From Allium sativum (Eukaryota > Streptophyta > Magnoliopsida > Asparagales > Amaryllidaceae): 64,000 nt of DNA. Under the pieces are notes generated by a model. That model did not search any database. It saw nothing but the letters and a program-made list of their open reading frames with translations, and was not told where the DNA came from. The stretch lies in contig CM060909.1 of NCBI GenBank assembly GCA_030737875.1, positions 28,975,659-29,039,658 on the forward strand, given 5' to 3'. Positions 44,937 to 57,568 of the stretch are shown piece by piece; within the stretch, counting starts at the first letter, position 1; each line of letters opens with the position of its first letter. The position numbers and the translations under genes are program-made.

Positions 44937-47900
44937 AGTTTCATAGCGGATGATTTCCCTATGCGCCCCACAAATATATATTAGTGGCTGACCTTCATAC
45001 CGCGATGTCCTGCCTCGAAGCAGGATGGTTATTACTATGTTGACTAACGTCTATGGATGCAGGAAAACAGATAAGAGGAATCCGACTGGGTTCCTTAAAA
45101 AAGAAATATTATCTATTTGTTTGTTTGCTTGATTTCATATATATTCATATATGCGTGTTAAAAATCAAATGATTGAAAATTGGATGATTTGATTGTTTTA
45201 AATATCGCTGGGCCTAAGTGTTAATTTATAAAAAAATTACCCTGAAAGTGGTATTTGAGATTTAAAAGGGAAATTCTATTTTTCTAAAATAGAATTTGAA
45301 TTTTTAAATAGATTTGAAGTATTAACTTGTTTAAAAAGAAATAAAACAAGTAGTTCCTTTATAAACGAAGTTTATAAATAGTTCTTTTATAAATGAAGTT
45401 TACAAATGAAGTAAAAAGAATTATCATTGGATAATTCAGAAATAAAAATACAAGTGTGAAATTGGAAAGGGAAATCTATTTTCCAAAAGTAGAAATATCG
45501 ATTTCAAAAGGAATTGAAATCGAGACTTGTTTAAAGAATGAATAAAGAAAATTCAAATAGAAATTAAATATAGAAATTCAAATAGAGTTTGAATATAGAA
45601 ATTCAAATGGAATTCAAATATAGAATTTGAATATAGAAAATATAAAGGAATTCAAATATAGAATTTGAATATCGAAAGAGAAATGGAATTAGAATAAAGA
45701 AATTTTAAATATGGAATTTGAATATAGAATTCAAATAGATTGAAACGAGAATTTGAATATAGATATCAAATAGAAATAGACTTTGAATGTAGAAATTAAA
45801 GAGTTAAAATGGAATTTGAAAATAAGATTCAAATAGAGTTAAAATGGAATTTGAATATAGAAATTCAAATGGAGATTGAAATGGAATTTGAATATAGGAA
45901 ATTCAATTTGAATTGAAATAGAATTTGAATATAGAATATCGAAGTATAAATAAATTTATTTCTGAGTTAGGGAAAATCGACAATTTTAGAAGATAGAAAA
46001 TATTATGTTAAATTGGAAAATTGGATTTGATATATATTAAAAATATATCAGAATGGAGTTGAATTTATAAAAAACGAAGTTAAAACGTTTATATTTATAA
46101 ATATAATTAAAACGAGCTCGCCGTAGCGCGGCAGTTCGTAAATTGTCGTTTCGAACTTCAATTGAATGTACAGGACTCAATTGAAGTCGGAATTCTTTGA
46201 AACAAGAAACATCAGGACCGATTCGATAATAGTTTTCTAACGGAGGAGAAAAAACTGGATTTCGTCATAGTTTTTTAATGGAGGAGAAAAATATGGATTT
46301 CGTGGAATAGACTTTGAGTTATGTCAAAAATCAAATTTTCAGAAAAACAGCGCCATAACCTTTTAAAAAAACCATAACGGTTTATTTAATTTTATAAAAG
46401 GATTTTAAGCGAATAAAATCCGAATTTCTATTTAGAAAATTTCAGATTTGAGTTATAAATTATATATGAACTCAAGTGGAGTAATGAATTGATTTTTGAA
46501 ACAGAAATCAGATTTTTGATTATTGAATAGAATTAACTAATTTGAATAGTAATTAGTTAATGAGATTTTGAATTAATATTGGGTTTTGAATAAGTGAATT
46601 CGATTTGAAAATTAATATTCGAAATCGAAAAGGAAACTAGAATTGAAATTGAAATTCGATTTGGTTATGAGCAAGTAAATATTTTGTTTGAACATGTTAT
46701 GTTCAAACAAAGAAGTGAATTAGGCAAAATAGTTAATTAAAGAATAAATGAGCGAAACTGAATTCAAACGAATGAATTGTGTTGAATTAAACTGAAAACA
46801 GGTGAGCATGTGTTAGATAGGTATGGGATGAAGTATATGAAGATTTTAATTTATGTGCCCGACAAAAAGGTACATGTTTAAATTCATATATGAGATTTTA
46901 TGTGCCGTATCGGCTAGCCGCTTGGCTTTTTCTTTTTATTTTGGATTGGTAAGGGCCATGGGAGGCTATTTGAAATATCCCGATGCTCCCGGTACAAGGG
47001 AGGTTATGGCGAATTTTTCTGGGAATTTAAGGAGTTAGAATATTTTTAAGATAATTTGATAGTTAGAAATCAATGTATCGATATATATAGAATTCTATAA
47101 GGAAACGAAATAAAATAAAGTAAAATATTGTAAACAAAAAGGGAAATCTATAAATTAGAAATAGAAAGAAAACCATTTACATGTTTTAAAAATGAATAAT
47201 TGGGTTTTATGGTGTGTTTATTCGAGGTAAGTGGTTTTTCTGTATTGAAGTTAATGATGTTTTCAGTCAAGGTCTGAGAGGTAATTTTACCCCAACTTGA
47301 TTGATTTCAGTTTTAATTGATAAATAGCAAGATCCAATCTCGAAGAGAGAAGAGAAGTGTTGGATAATAGTTAGTTGAATAAAATATTATGGATTGTAAC
47401 GATGTTTACACAGCATTCGTTTTAATCCAAGTGATGGAATTTTGGAAATATAACATTAAATATTTCCAGAGTATAATTAAAGTAGTCGGGAAAGAGATAA
47501 GTGATTGAAAATGTTTTCAATTGCGAATAGAATATATTTTCTAAGTATAGAAAATAATAGAAGGCAATATATGGAAACGTTTTCCAAAGAGCGTAAGAGG
47601 CCAAGATGATTATCGAAATTATTTGGTTAACAAATATTGATAGAGAAATAGAGAAGTGAATTCATTAATGAAATATTAATTAGTAGGCCCAGTGATTGAT
47701 TGATGTGATGGATGAATGGATGTTTGTTTATTTTTGTTCGATAGTTAAAGAACCGACTATCGAAGTGTTTGCTAATATCGTTGTAAAAAGTAGAGATCGG
47801 TTGGATTATTATCCGTGAACCACTCTATATTGGCAGTAGCGTTGCAAATCAGATTATATGAAGATGATCAAAGACGGAGTGAAGTACAATGGCTTTTTCT

Positions 47901-49130
47901 ATTTGTAGAAGTTGTGCCTTCGGTTTTGTTCAGTCCCAGAACGAACGTATATAGACGAATGTCTGACAAAGTATTTCCAATGATCGAATATGATTGTTCT
48001 GTATGAATATACATAGTGGCAACGGATTTGTTCCCTTAGCATAACATCCAGAATATTTGTGCAAATCAATAAATGATTAACGAATCTGACAATGTGGCAT
48101 TCAAACTGATTATGATGTCAATGAAGAGAAAGTAATCGTAGCCTCAGGCCTCAACAACCGGGAAATGACAAAAATCGGGCAGGCAGCATGGCTATGTGGG
48201 TCGCTCCCATTAGGATGTATTATCACCTATCTAGAGATTCGTTTAATTCTTTGTTCTATTCGATGTTGTCCCGTTCGGGAAACGGTTGCTGATCCCAACC
48301 GTTGGTGATATACATTCGATATACTCAAGCAAAATGAGTGATCGGTCATGTGTAGGTCGGGTTGCAAGATATTCTTGTTAAACCCAGTGTATTCACCTCT
48401 AGAGATACACTATCGGAAGGTGGTTCCATACCTTGTCATGTTGGAAATCCAATCTCCAATAAGCGCGCTGCGGTTTTTGATTTTATACTATGTATGTGGA
48501 GCATGAGATGCAAGCGTTCTATTTATTTGATTTAGACACTATGATAATATCACTGGATTTTCGTATCAAAGTGGTTGGGTTATAATAAGGTAAAAACCGT
48601 CCATGTTTATGTGTGGGCTGGTCTTACTATTATCTTTTCTTTCGAAAGGATTTTTTTTAAAGTTAAACAAATGGTTGGAGTTTACTCACACCAGTCCCAT
48701 GACTGACCCAGAGTTTATTTTGGTTGTTTTCCCTAAACTCTTGGGTGCCCAAATTTGTACGGGCAGTCAAGTACTCGGGATTTTACAGATTCACTTGGAG
48801 GAGTTTAAAGCAGGAGGCTTCACCAGTTAGCTATAGATTATCATATTCCCGCTGTGTACTATGTTGTATCTGGAAACTGTTGTGCTCTGATAATGGTATG
48901 TATATATATACAGTTACTGAATTGTATTTCAAAAGTTATGTTATCTAATATATTTTGTTCGTTCCGCTGTGAGTTTTGTGATCTTTAATTTCTCCTATTC
49001 TAATATTTCTTTCTTTCTATTTCTCATCCTCTAACTTCTTTCTAATAATGATTTGTATTTATGTGCAATTTGGGTTGGAAGTGTGGTATTATTAGTCGAC
49101 TCAAATAGTACGGATTTGCAGGCCTTTACA
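44937..49130 (+). mobile_element. Element B 3' LTR, part 2
   Basis: Resumes the B LTR after element C with AGTTTCATAGCGGATGATTT and runs to GGCCTTTACA. Array 45540-45940, H1 at 47925-47945, H3 at 48707-48745 (CCCAGAGTTTA/TAAACTCTTGGG). Contains about 100 bp near 46190-46300 absent from the 5' LTR. Confidence 0.92.
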
Positions 49131-49135
49131 CTAAT

Positions 49136-49529
49136 ACTCTTTGATTCTGAAAGAATTTATAAAATGTTCTCTTGTGCTCTCATTTTCAATATTTAGTGAT
49201 TATAAATGATCATTTTCCCTCTTAATTCTTCATATTTTCATTACTATATATATTCAAAGGAGAAGATTATAGGAAGGGTGTTCTTTAAAGTGACTTATCC
49301 ATGTTATTAAGTGTAGGAACTAGATTAACCCTGGAGGGGAGGTGAATAGGGTTTACTGTTGTTTCGAGGAATATAAAAATTATCATAGCACAGATTATAG
49401 TAGAATAAATAAATACAGAAAATAAACGACACAGAATTTACCCAGCTTCGGCAAACCCCTGCCTACTGCTGCATTCCTCAAGGTTTCTTACTAAGTATTA
49501 AAACAATATCCCGCATACATCACCTGTAC
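49136..49529 (+). other. Copia LTR remainder and flank before CACTA element
   Basis: 49136 to about 49310 is likely the end of the copia 3' LTR split by B. From 49315 there is CCCTGGAGGGGAGGTGAATA and CAGCTTCGGCAAACCCCTGC, strings of a kind I associate with plant retrotransposon ends, but I cannot assign the family. No coding region. Confidence 0.4.
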
Positions 49530-49559
49530 CACTACACCATATATGCTAATTAGACTCTG

Positions 49560-49840
49560 CTAGTGGCCGTATCTACAGCAATTTGGCATTGTTATAAGCA
49601 GTATCAAAAAATGGCGTGTCTAATTATTAGATACAGCTATAGGCCATGTCCAACTGAAAATTTGACATACCCACGTAGCCGTATCAAAAGTTAAAAAAGA
49701 AACAACACATTGGCATATCTAAAGGGAAACTGGATACGAATATAAACCATAGCTAACTTACGACGGACGCTGCTTTACTATATTTTAGAAATGGTTTTTG
49801 ACCGTATCTATGATGTCAGGCAGACACGATCTTAAACCAT
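49560..49840. repeat. CACTA left subterminal repeats
   Basis: Several GCCGTATC, GACCGTATC, AGTATC and GATACGA copies within 300 bp of the left end. The right subterminal region has GATACGG at about 56409 and 56437. Such motifs are transposase (TNPA) binding sites in En/Spm; role here inferred. Confidence 0.6.
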
Positions 49841-50694
49841 ATCTTATTATATATATGTATATATATACATATTATATATATATATATATGTATATAAACA
49901 GAAACTACAACATATATTTTCCATAACAAAGACCATATCACAATTTATACAAAACATAGAACAAATTATACACAAAGCATAGCAAGAATTTTCATAACAC
50001 AATTTATAGAGTGTTGTACAATTATTAAACGAAAACTGTCATAGATGTTTCGACTAATTTCAAAGTCTGATAAAACTGAGCTGGTTATTAAAAGTAGCAA
50101 ATTTAATTAAAGAAAAAACATATGTGATAAAACTGTAGGATCAAACTGGGAAGATTGAGCGTGCTGATCATGCTATGTAGTCCACGCTACTGTAAATTAA
50201 AGCACAGATGAGCAGATGCTGATATTGAATGTACAAACTTTATAGGTTTCACAGCATGCATTGATAAGCATAAGCTAGATGCTAAATGTTGATGTGTGCA
50301 TGCACGAATCATGTGCACAGTTTAAGTGTAAAAAATACATGGCATGTAGGAAAATAGGCACTGCATCATAGATGTCAGTAATGGCGACAAAGATACATGG
50401 GCAAATAGGCATATACATGTGCAAGTTTAAGGGCATCATCGTTATTATGGCAATAATCGAGTCGATAGACGTCCAGTTAGTCGACTCGTCGATAAGTCAT
50501 TGACTATAGTTGACAAATATCTTGCTACTTTCAGGGTATCCACCTACTTTTGATCGACTACATGGAAGGTCACAACAAAGTTCAGGTTCAGGAAGTAGAA
50601 ATAGGCATATGGAAGGTCACAAGACCAAACAAGCGATAACACGAATCAATTCCATAGACAACAAATACATAGGTAAATAGGCATATGGAAGGTC

Positions 50695-50774
50695 ACAACA
50701 CCAAACAAGCGACAACACGAAACAATTCCATATGCCCACCAAAGGACAGTTATTTGTCGCTTGTTTGGTGTTGT
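50695..50774. repeat. 21-bp perfect inverted repeat inside the CACTA element
   Basis: 50695-50715 (ending CAAGCGACAA) pairs exactly with 50754-50774. The left arm is also part of a direct repeat pair with 50600-50640 (GGCATATGGAAGGTCACAA). Confidence 0.85.
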
Positions 50775-51599
50775 AACAAATACATGGGAAAATAGTCAAG
50801 GGCAACATGATCAAGGCAAACAATACGAAGCAATTCCTTATGAACTGCAGATGTACACACATGAATTATCAGTGGATCAACCAATTTGTAGAACATTAAA
50901 AAATAATATTCATAGTACTTTCATAGTAACAAAAATGGAACACAAAGCCACGATATTCGGAGTGAACACTCCGATGCATTATGCTTACGCAATGGCAGTT
51001 AAGGTCTAGCCAGGTCAGTATCGTGGCTTTATGTTCATATGTGAATATCGTGTCTCACATATGCATGTGTATGGCACCAAAGAGAGTTCATGAAACTAAT
51101 GCAAACACAAGTGTCATGGAATTCTTATTTCATAAGTAAACCAAGATTCAAGTGTAAAATTATATATACCTGCTCCAACGTCTAAAGATATTGAATCAGG
51201 GACTTCACATGACACACAAACCCACCCACTCTGACTTCATCAAAGGACTCTGCAAATTGATGATTCAGTTTGGCGGTTTTCTCATCGGGTACCAGTATAC
51301 TATCCAAAACCACTTCTTCATGTGTACAACAATTCCACGGCATCTGGATGAGTAGGATCTCGACAGACAGTACATGTTGCAATAAAGTCGAGAATTTCAA
51401 TGGACGGTATCAATAAAATATGCTTAATTTTATTAAAAACGGAAAACTGGAGTATGTACCCATTAGACTTTAAGCACTCGCTTTAGATCAGAGTGCAATT
51501 AAATATGCAATAAAATATGCTTAATTTTATTAATAAAATACCTGTTGCTATTATTTCTAGATCAAAGTTGAGAATTTCACATCATTGATTATTCACCAC

Positions 51600-52880
51600 A
51601 TTGGTCATATCCTGGACCAGAGAAGCAACACCCTTTGATTTATTGATTTGTGTTCTGCTGCGTCCTCCATCCGACGTAGTTTACGGTGCATGAATTCCTT
51701 GATCAGTCAAAGCTCCTACCATGTTGATCAGAACCTCCATTTTTCCAGATAAATTACCCACTGTACCCTTCATATCAGTCATCATACCTCCAAGCTTCCC
51801 ACCCTCATTTTCAACTCATCATTATCTTCACGAACACGTTTGAATCGTTTCTGTGGAATGGCACAAGCCTTAACATGCATCTTTGGTATGATGCTCCTAA
51901 CAGCGCGACTCCTACCCTTTGTATCCTTACCCAACACTTGTTACAAGATATCTTCATCAACAGGCAATTTTTCTTCATCACTTTTGGTGATCTTTTCCTT
52001 CAATTTGGCAATTTGATCCTCAGATAAAAGTTAAATGCGTTTACACCAACATTTACTTATAACAGCTTGTTACTATGTTATGTTACTCCTAACTGAATAA
52101 ATTCAATCCAAACAACAACACCATAACAATAAAAACATGTAATGAAGAAAAAGTAATGAGAAACTAATTAGTCACAATTGTGGAAAGCCTGAAATGAAAG
52201 TCTAAACAATAGACTGCTCGATGTTAATCATATTAACTATAATACAAGTAAAATCTTACAAAGTACCCAGACGTGGCATCTGATATGCTACCATCTTTTT
52301 TCCTGCGTGTCTTCTACTCTACTTGACTTTTACCTCATGCATGGTGGGCATAACTTAGACTGGATCTATTTTTTTTTTTTGCTTGCCTCCCTTCTTCCGC
52401 TCGCTTCAGGCGTTGCTTCATTCTTTATGAACTCGTTCCAATCATCTTGAGCAATTGTAGGTGGATAATTTTTCATCCATTCTTCGTCACTGTCGAAAGT
52501 GTCATAATAAGTTGCGCTCAAGTTTTTCTTGTGTCTCCTAAAAGCCTCGACCATTCTTTTTGAAAACATTTCATTTGAAAGCGGCTCAAGCCTATACATT
52601 TTCTGTAAAAATTAAGAGTCAAAGACTATAAAAATAAACTATAACAGTTATATGCTATTTTTCATAAATTTACCACCAACTGGTTCCAAACGTCATCCTT
52701 ATATGATATGGGTACTTTATCCCAACCTCTGTAAGAGATCGACACATAAGATCGTACAAGTTTACCAAGCGTAGTAGCGATTTTTGGAGCGTTTTCTGAG
52801 ACTGGAATACCAAGTAGATTTTGTTCAACTTGTTGATCTTTCGAACAAGATGCATGTGATGGTGTGGTATCTTGCAACGT
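51600..52880 (-). pseudogene. Transposase_24 / TNPA-like remnant of the CACTA element
   Basis: Pieces on the minus strand in order: GKLVRSYVSISYRGWDKVP and YKDDVWNQL (52662-52877), FRRHKKNLSATYYDTFDSDE with YPPTIAQDDWNEFI (52366-52599), then QVLGKDTKGRSRAVRS and a Lys/Glu-rich KRVREDNDELKMRVGSLE coiled coil (about 51750-51960). This matches the plant Transposase_24 layout. The accessory product binds subterminal repeats in En/Spm. Gaps may be introns; a stop lies before QVLGK. Confidence 0.75.
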
Positions 52881-53027
52881 ATTTTCCTACAAAATAAAAG
52901 CAACATTAAGAACCATGACAAACACCATGAATAAGAATATTATTCACATTTGTTACTGATCGTGTAAGTCTTGACATTCCAAATACATATGATTCCCTGG
53001 TAAAAAAAGCATTCAACAATTCATAGG

Positions 53028-53620
53028 TTAACACATGATTTTAGTTAGATCTTCTAGTTTTTCATTGTCTTCAAAAGCTGATTGATAGACGGTAGGAGAC
53101 TCAATGTCATCCACATTTGTAGTCAACCGTTTTGGTGTATGCAAAACCACAGACCAACCGTCATTTTTTAAATATTTTGAGTAGAACACTTGACTCGCTT
53201 CTGATGCAAGAATAAATGTCTCATCATTCACGTTGTCTCTTTTCTTTAATTTTCCTAAATTAGCCATGATCAGGTTTGAAGCGTGATCTACTTTGCAACC
53301 ATTGATCTTATCCTTGACTTTTACCCAATCACAATAAAAAACTTGTTTGTTTGAAATCAATGTAATCCAACTCAAGTAGCTGCTGAATGACTCCGTAATA
53401 CGTTGTTTCTGCTTCCTTATAATTTTTATCTTTACCACTCGCTCTAAATTTTGTAATTGCTTTCATGCATACACCACTATCCGGTGTTACCATATTGTCT
53501 TCGTACATTTTCATGGAAAATAAAAAACTGTTCACTTAGTACTTCGTATAACTAAGCGCCATGAACTTCAACCCTTGTATTAGCCGCTAAAGAGTTGGGA
53601 CTACATCGCTGCAATTCAAA
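53028..53620 (-). pseudogene. DUF4216-like C-terminal part of the CACTA transposase ORF
   Basis: Overlapping frames 53329-53535 and 53028-53438 give YYGVIQQLLELDYIDFKQT shifting to VFYCDWVKVKD and then ETFILASEASQVFYSKYL with GWSVVLHTPKR. This is the DUF4216 domain common at the end of plant TNP2 ORFs. A frameshift separates the halves. Confidence 0.8.
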
Positions 53621-53622
53621 AA

Positions 53623-54617
53623 CTACATAAAAGAGTCGGGATCTACCATCATCCACAACTTTTGTTTTATAGCCATGGTTTTCATATCCTTGCGTGCATT
53701 GATGCCATCTTTTGACCTCTCTTTATGGTCCATAATGGTGCTGATGAGATGCTCTGCGACATTCTTCTCCGTATGTATAACATCAATATTATGTCGAATC
53801 ATATTTGCTTTCCAATATAGCAAATCAAAAAAGATAGACCTCCTATACGAAGCAGAAACATTGTCACCTTCTTCAACGACCGACTTTTTCCTTTTTCAAC
53901 CAACTTCTTATTTGTGTTTACCGATTTTCATTTTGACATTCGCTACTCTCTTTTCAACTTCAAAACCATTCAATGGCCTTTTAGGACGACTAAGTTCTTG
54001 TTCATTGTTAAAATTTGTCTTATTGTATCGAAAACTGTGTCCATTAGGAAGATACATTCGATGTCCCATAAAACACATCTTTTTACTTTCAGGAAGATGA
54101 TAAGAACAAGTGTTTTCCCCACAAATAGGACATGCAAAGTAACCATGAGTTGTACATCCCGATAAAGTCCCAAGAGCAGGGTGATCATGGATCGCCCACA
54201 ATACCTAGCTCTCATTGTAAACTCGGATTTATTTGATGAATCATATGTAACAACTCCTTCCCATAACTGCTTTAACTCGTCTACCAATGGCTCTAAATAA
54301 ACATCAATATCCTTCCCAGGTTGTTTTGGCCTAGAAATCAACAGTGTTAACATTGAAAACTCCCGTTTCATGCACATAGACGGAGGAAGATTATATGGTA
54401 CTACAATTACCGGCCAACAACTGTAAGGGATAGTGAGAGAAGCATTTGGACAGAAACCATCTGTTGCTATTCCAAGTGTGGCATTTCGTGGCTCTACTAC
54501 GAATGTTTTGTCAAAAGAATCCACGACTTTCCATTGAGAAGTATGCATTACATTTGGATCAGACTTTGCATGACCATGCCAGGTCATTGCATCTTTTATC
54601 CATGGTACAGTATACAA
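53623..54617 (-). pseudogene. TNP2-like transposase core of the CACTA element
   Basis: Starts with MTWHGHAKSDPNVMHTSQW (54550-54617), then PRNATLGIATDGFCPNAS, WPVIVVPYNLPPSMCMKREF and PGKDIDVYLEPLVDELKQLW, the TNP2 signature. A frameshift near 54210 moves to AIHDHPALGTLSGCTTHG, FACPICGENT and later MLYWKANMIRHNIDVIHTEK (53623-53823). Together these represent a near-complete TNP2 domain. The enzyme would cut the CACTA ends; this copy is inactive. Confidence 0.93.
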
Positions 54618-54728
54618 TCTCTTTAATCTAGAAATTAATGGAAAATGTCTTAATGTCTTTCGAGCTACTTTGGTTCCTTTTTTCTCGTCATTGAAAGATG
54701 TCCTATATCTTGGTTCATTGCAATTTGT

Positions 54729-54986
54729 TCATGAAATTCTAATCGCATCATCTTTCCAGTACAACATGCAATCATTAATGCATGCATCATAAGTTTTGTA
54801 ATTCATCCCAACTTGCTTAATGAACTTCTTCATGTCGTGGTATTTTGTCGGCAGCGTGTTACCTTCGAGGAGCAACTCCTTCATTAGTTCGAGTAGTGCA
54901 GTCACACCATTATCTGAGAAGCTGTATTGGGTCTTCAAGCATTCAATTTCACAATGGCGTACAGCTTCATTATCCCTTTTGTACAT
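54729..54986 (-). pseudogene. TNP2 N-terminal region
   Basis: 85-residue frame with FSDNGVTALLELMKELLLEG, GMNYKTYDACINDCMLYWKD: the stretch that precedes the TNP2 core, including the paired-Cys start. Confidence 0.85.
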
Positions 54987-55245
54987 GAAGGATACAGTGG
55001 CTCTTTTGCGCTTTCATAAAGTGGTGTGTACTTCTTACTTTCATTGGCTTGCCAATTGCCATCATCCGTACAATGCTCTCCAACATTAGCATGATCAAAC
55101 AACGAATTTTCAAGTTGAAAATCATGAAATTAATATGCATCATTGAATAGATCTTCCATCACAACATGTTCAGCCTCATCAATACTTGGCATTACTAATT
55201 GGTTGCTGTTTTCCCATCTCCACCCTTTTTTTCCCCATGAAAATA

Positions 55246-55470
55246 CTACACGCTATATGATTGGATAAAACCCCATCTAATAAAATGAAAATGAATTTCA
55301 TCTAATTTAAACGTCTTCATTTTTTGGCACCGATTGCAAGGGCATAAATACACTCCTTTCTTACCACCGTTTTTTTCAACAAAACAAATAAACATGTTCA
55401 CCCCATCAATATAGTATGGAGATCTTTGATTAGATTCACTTATCCACTTTTTGTCTATACTGAATGGCAT
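55246..55470 (-). pseudogene. Transposase-associated domain (start of the TNP2 ORF)
   Basis: 74 residues beginning MPFSIDKKWISESNQRSPYY, with YLCPCNRCQKMK (Cys cluster) and HFHFIRWGFIQSYSV. This is the Transpos_assoc domain that opens plant TNP2 proteins. The start Met at 55470 is plausible. The following 250 bp toward 54990 are degraded. Confidence 0.88.
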
Positions 55471-56501
55471 GTTGCCTGCCCATTAATTCAAAGATTGTTA
55501 CAACTTACACATCGCATCAATCATTGGATGTTTTCATTGGCAAATTGTTTTTTTTCATCTATCACTAGATCACAAATGGGCCCACCCCCCTTTACACATC
55601 CCGTACCTTTCTCCGTTAAAACATCAAAGGAGTTTTCAGACCTTAGCGAGCCTAATTTGTCTAGATAGGTTCAGTACATTTTCCAGGTTCAATACATTTT
55701 CAGGCCTTAGCAAGTTAGTTTCAGTACATTTGTCTAAGTCCGGTGCATGAAAAATAAATAAAACTAGCTAATTCTTATGTATCGTTCAGCACATGAATTA
55801 ACTAGTTAACCTAAAACTAGTTTTATTTACTGGAATGGGTATGGAAGTTTGACAAAAAAAATTCAAGGTTCATATTCTACATATCCAGTATAATGACTAG
55901 CTAATACGAGGAAATAGATCAAATAACGTGTGCACTAACCATGGTGTAATATGACCAACTGTGAAAACCTAATTCTCTTCAACGTTCAACCTTTCTTTGT
56001 AACTGCCCTTAGGTAAAAACCAATAAATAGCTCTCCGGTACAACATGTTGAGCATGAATTGAAACAATAGCGCAAAAAATATCGATGACTAGAAGACGAA
56101 ACAAACCAAAATTTTACCAGCAATAGAGACACAAGATTTGCAGACAATGACAAAGAAGCAGATTTGAGTAGACAAAATAGGGCAGGGGATACAATATTAG
56201 ACGAGGGGAATAAAAAAGGGAGGGAGTGAACCTGAAAGGATTAAAAATTTGGAGGGATGGGTGTGCTTTTTCAGCCAAAAATTTTACATAAAAAAGGCAC
56301 GAATTTGAAATGGCCAACAATCGAATTTAATTAACCGATCCAGAGCATTTGCGATGGACGGTCAGATTTGGGGTGCTTGGAGTGGTGCGGATCGCAAACT
56401 GTTGTTTGATACGGATCTGAGCATTATCAAATTTGATACGGCTATTAGCCGAATTGTATACCCACATCCTTGTGTGCCAAATTCGCTAATATGGTATAGT
56501 G

Positions 56502-57519
56502 TACACTCACGACACCTCGCTATTGTTTTAATCCTATGCTCAAAACTCTACACTGATCTAGAACACTAAGATCAGATTTTTCCTAACTATAAACCTATAG
56601 CTAGACTCCATAATTTAGAAACCTAGAAAACATATATATATATATATATATATATATCGATAACAAAAATGAAGAACAACTCGAAAACAATAAAAAAACA
56701 AAACCCTAAAAAACATTAGACTAGATAAAAAGTCGGCCCCCTTTTATTTTGAAGTGACACTTAAAAAATTGGCTTCCTCTCTTTGACTTCTTTGATGGCC
56801 GACCCTTGTAAAAATTTGGGCTTTGGTTTGTCTTCAAAGTGTGACCCTTGTAATGTTGATGCAATTGCATCTCCAATAGCTCTCGATTGATTGTTGCTCT
56901 CTAGTAGGCGATTCGGCCTTTGCAATTTGATCGAAACCACTAAACGATGTGAGTATCTCTGATTTAATTTTTCGATTGACTTTTTGTGGTTTTCGATGCT
57001 TTCCAGTGATGAAAAATGGTGTTATTTATAGGGTTTATGCCCTTTTGATTCCTCTAATTCATTACGTAGACTTGCCATTATTTCCCCATTTGATTCACTG
57101 GAAAGTTTTGGGATTGATCTTGCCAAATACTCTTGAATTGATTTCCGGAATCATTGTAATGTTCTTACCAAAAAAACAAACCCCTTGATTACGTTGATAA
57201 AATCATGCATGATATACATTAATGAATTCATTATTGCTTTCTGGAATTACCATTTTTGTCATAAAATGCTCACTGTGTTTTTGGAAAATTGATGGATATT
57301 CTTGCATGACATTCCAGATTTAAATTTCGATCATTTCTGGAAAACTTAAAATGGTCTTGCCAAAAAAAAAAACATACATCTGATTTAGATTTGTGACAAA
57401 AAATTTGAAATGTTTTGAAATTATCTTGCCAAATATATTCCTGAAATTCTTTTTCTTGTGTACATGGTGCTACTAGTTTACTTTCATGCATTTGACATGT
57501 TTATGTAGGTGTACTGATC

Positions 57520-57568
<49 letters not shown>

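Larger units (their letters stand above)
25429..49130 (+). mobile_element. Element B: non-autonomous LTR retrotransposon with giant LTRs
   Basis: 5' LTR 25429-31196, internal 31197-32303, 3' LTR 32304-33972 and 44937-49130, the gap being element C plus one copy of its target duplication. LTRs start TGTAACGACCCGG and end GGCCTTTACA. The flanking duplication CTAAT is perfect (25424-25428, 49131-49135). LTR length is 5768 bp on the left and about 5863 bp on the right after removing C. No coding domain. It is the same structural class as A, with which it shares PBS, PPT context, part of the internal region and the 3' LTR hairpins. Confidence 0.93.
49530..56501 (-). mobile_element. CACTA (En/Spm, CMC) DNA transposon
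   Basis: Left end CACTACACCATATATGC; right end GGTATAGTG, whose complement reads CACTATACCATAT. Flanked by the 3-bp duplication TAC (49527-49529, 56502-56504), as expected for CACTA elements. Contains TNP2-like transposase remnants (53.0-55.5 kb) and a Transposase_24/TNPA-like remnant (51.6-52.9 kb), both on the minus strand. Subterminal zones carry CCGTATC/GATACGG motifs. About 7 kb, short for an autonomous member. Coding parts have frameshifts and stops. Confidence 0.93.

Noticed and set aside
54446..55089. Plus-strand frames within the CACTA transposase region
   Set aside because: Shadows of the TNP2-like minus-strand coding sequence.
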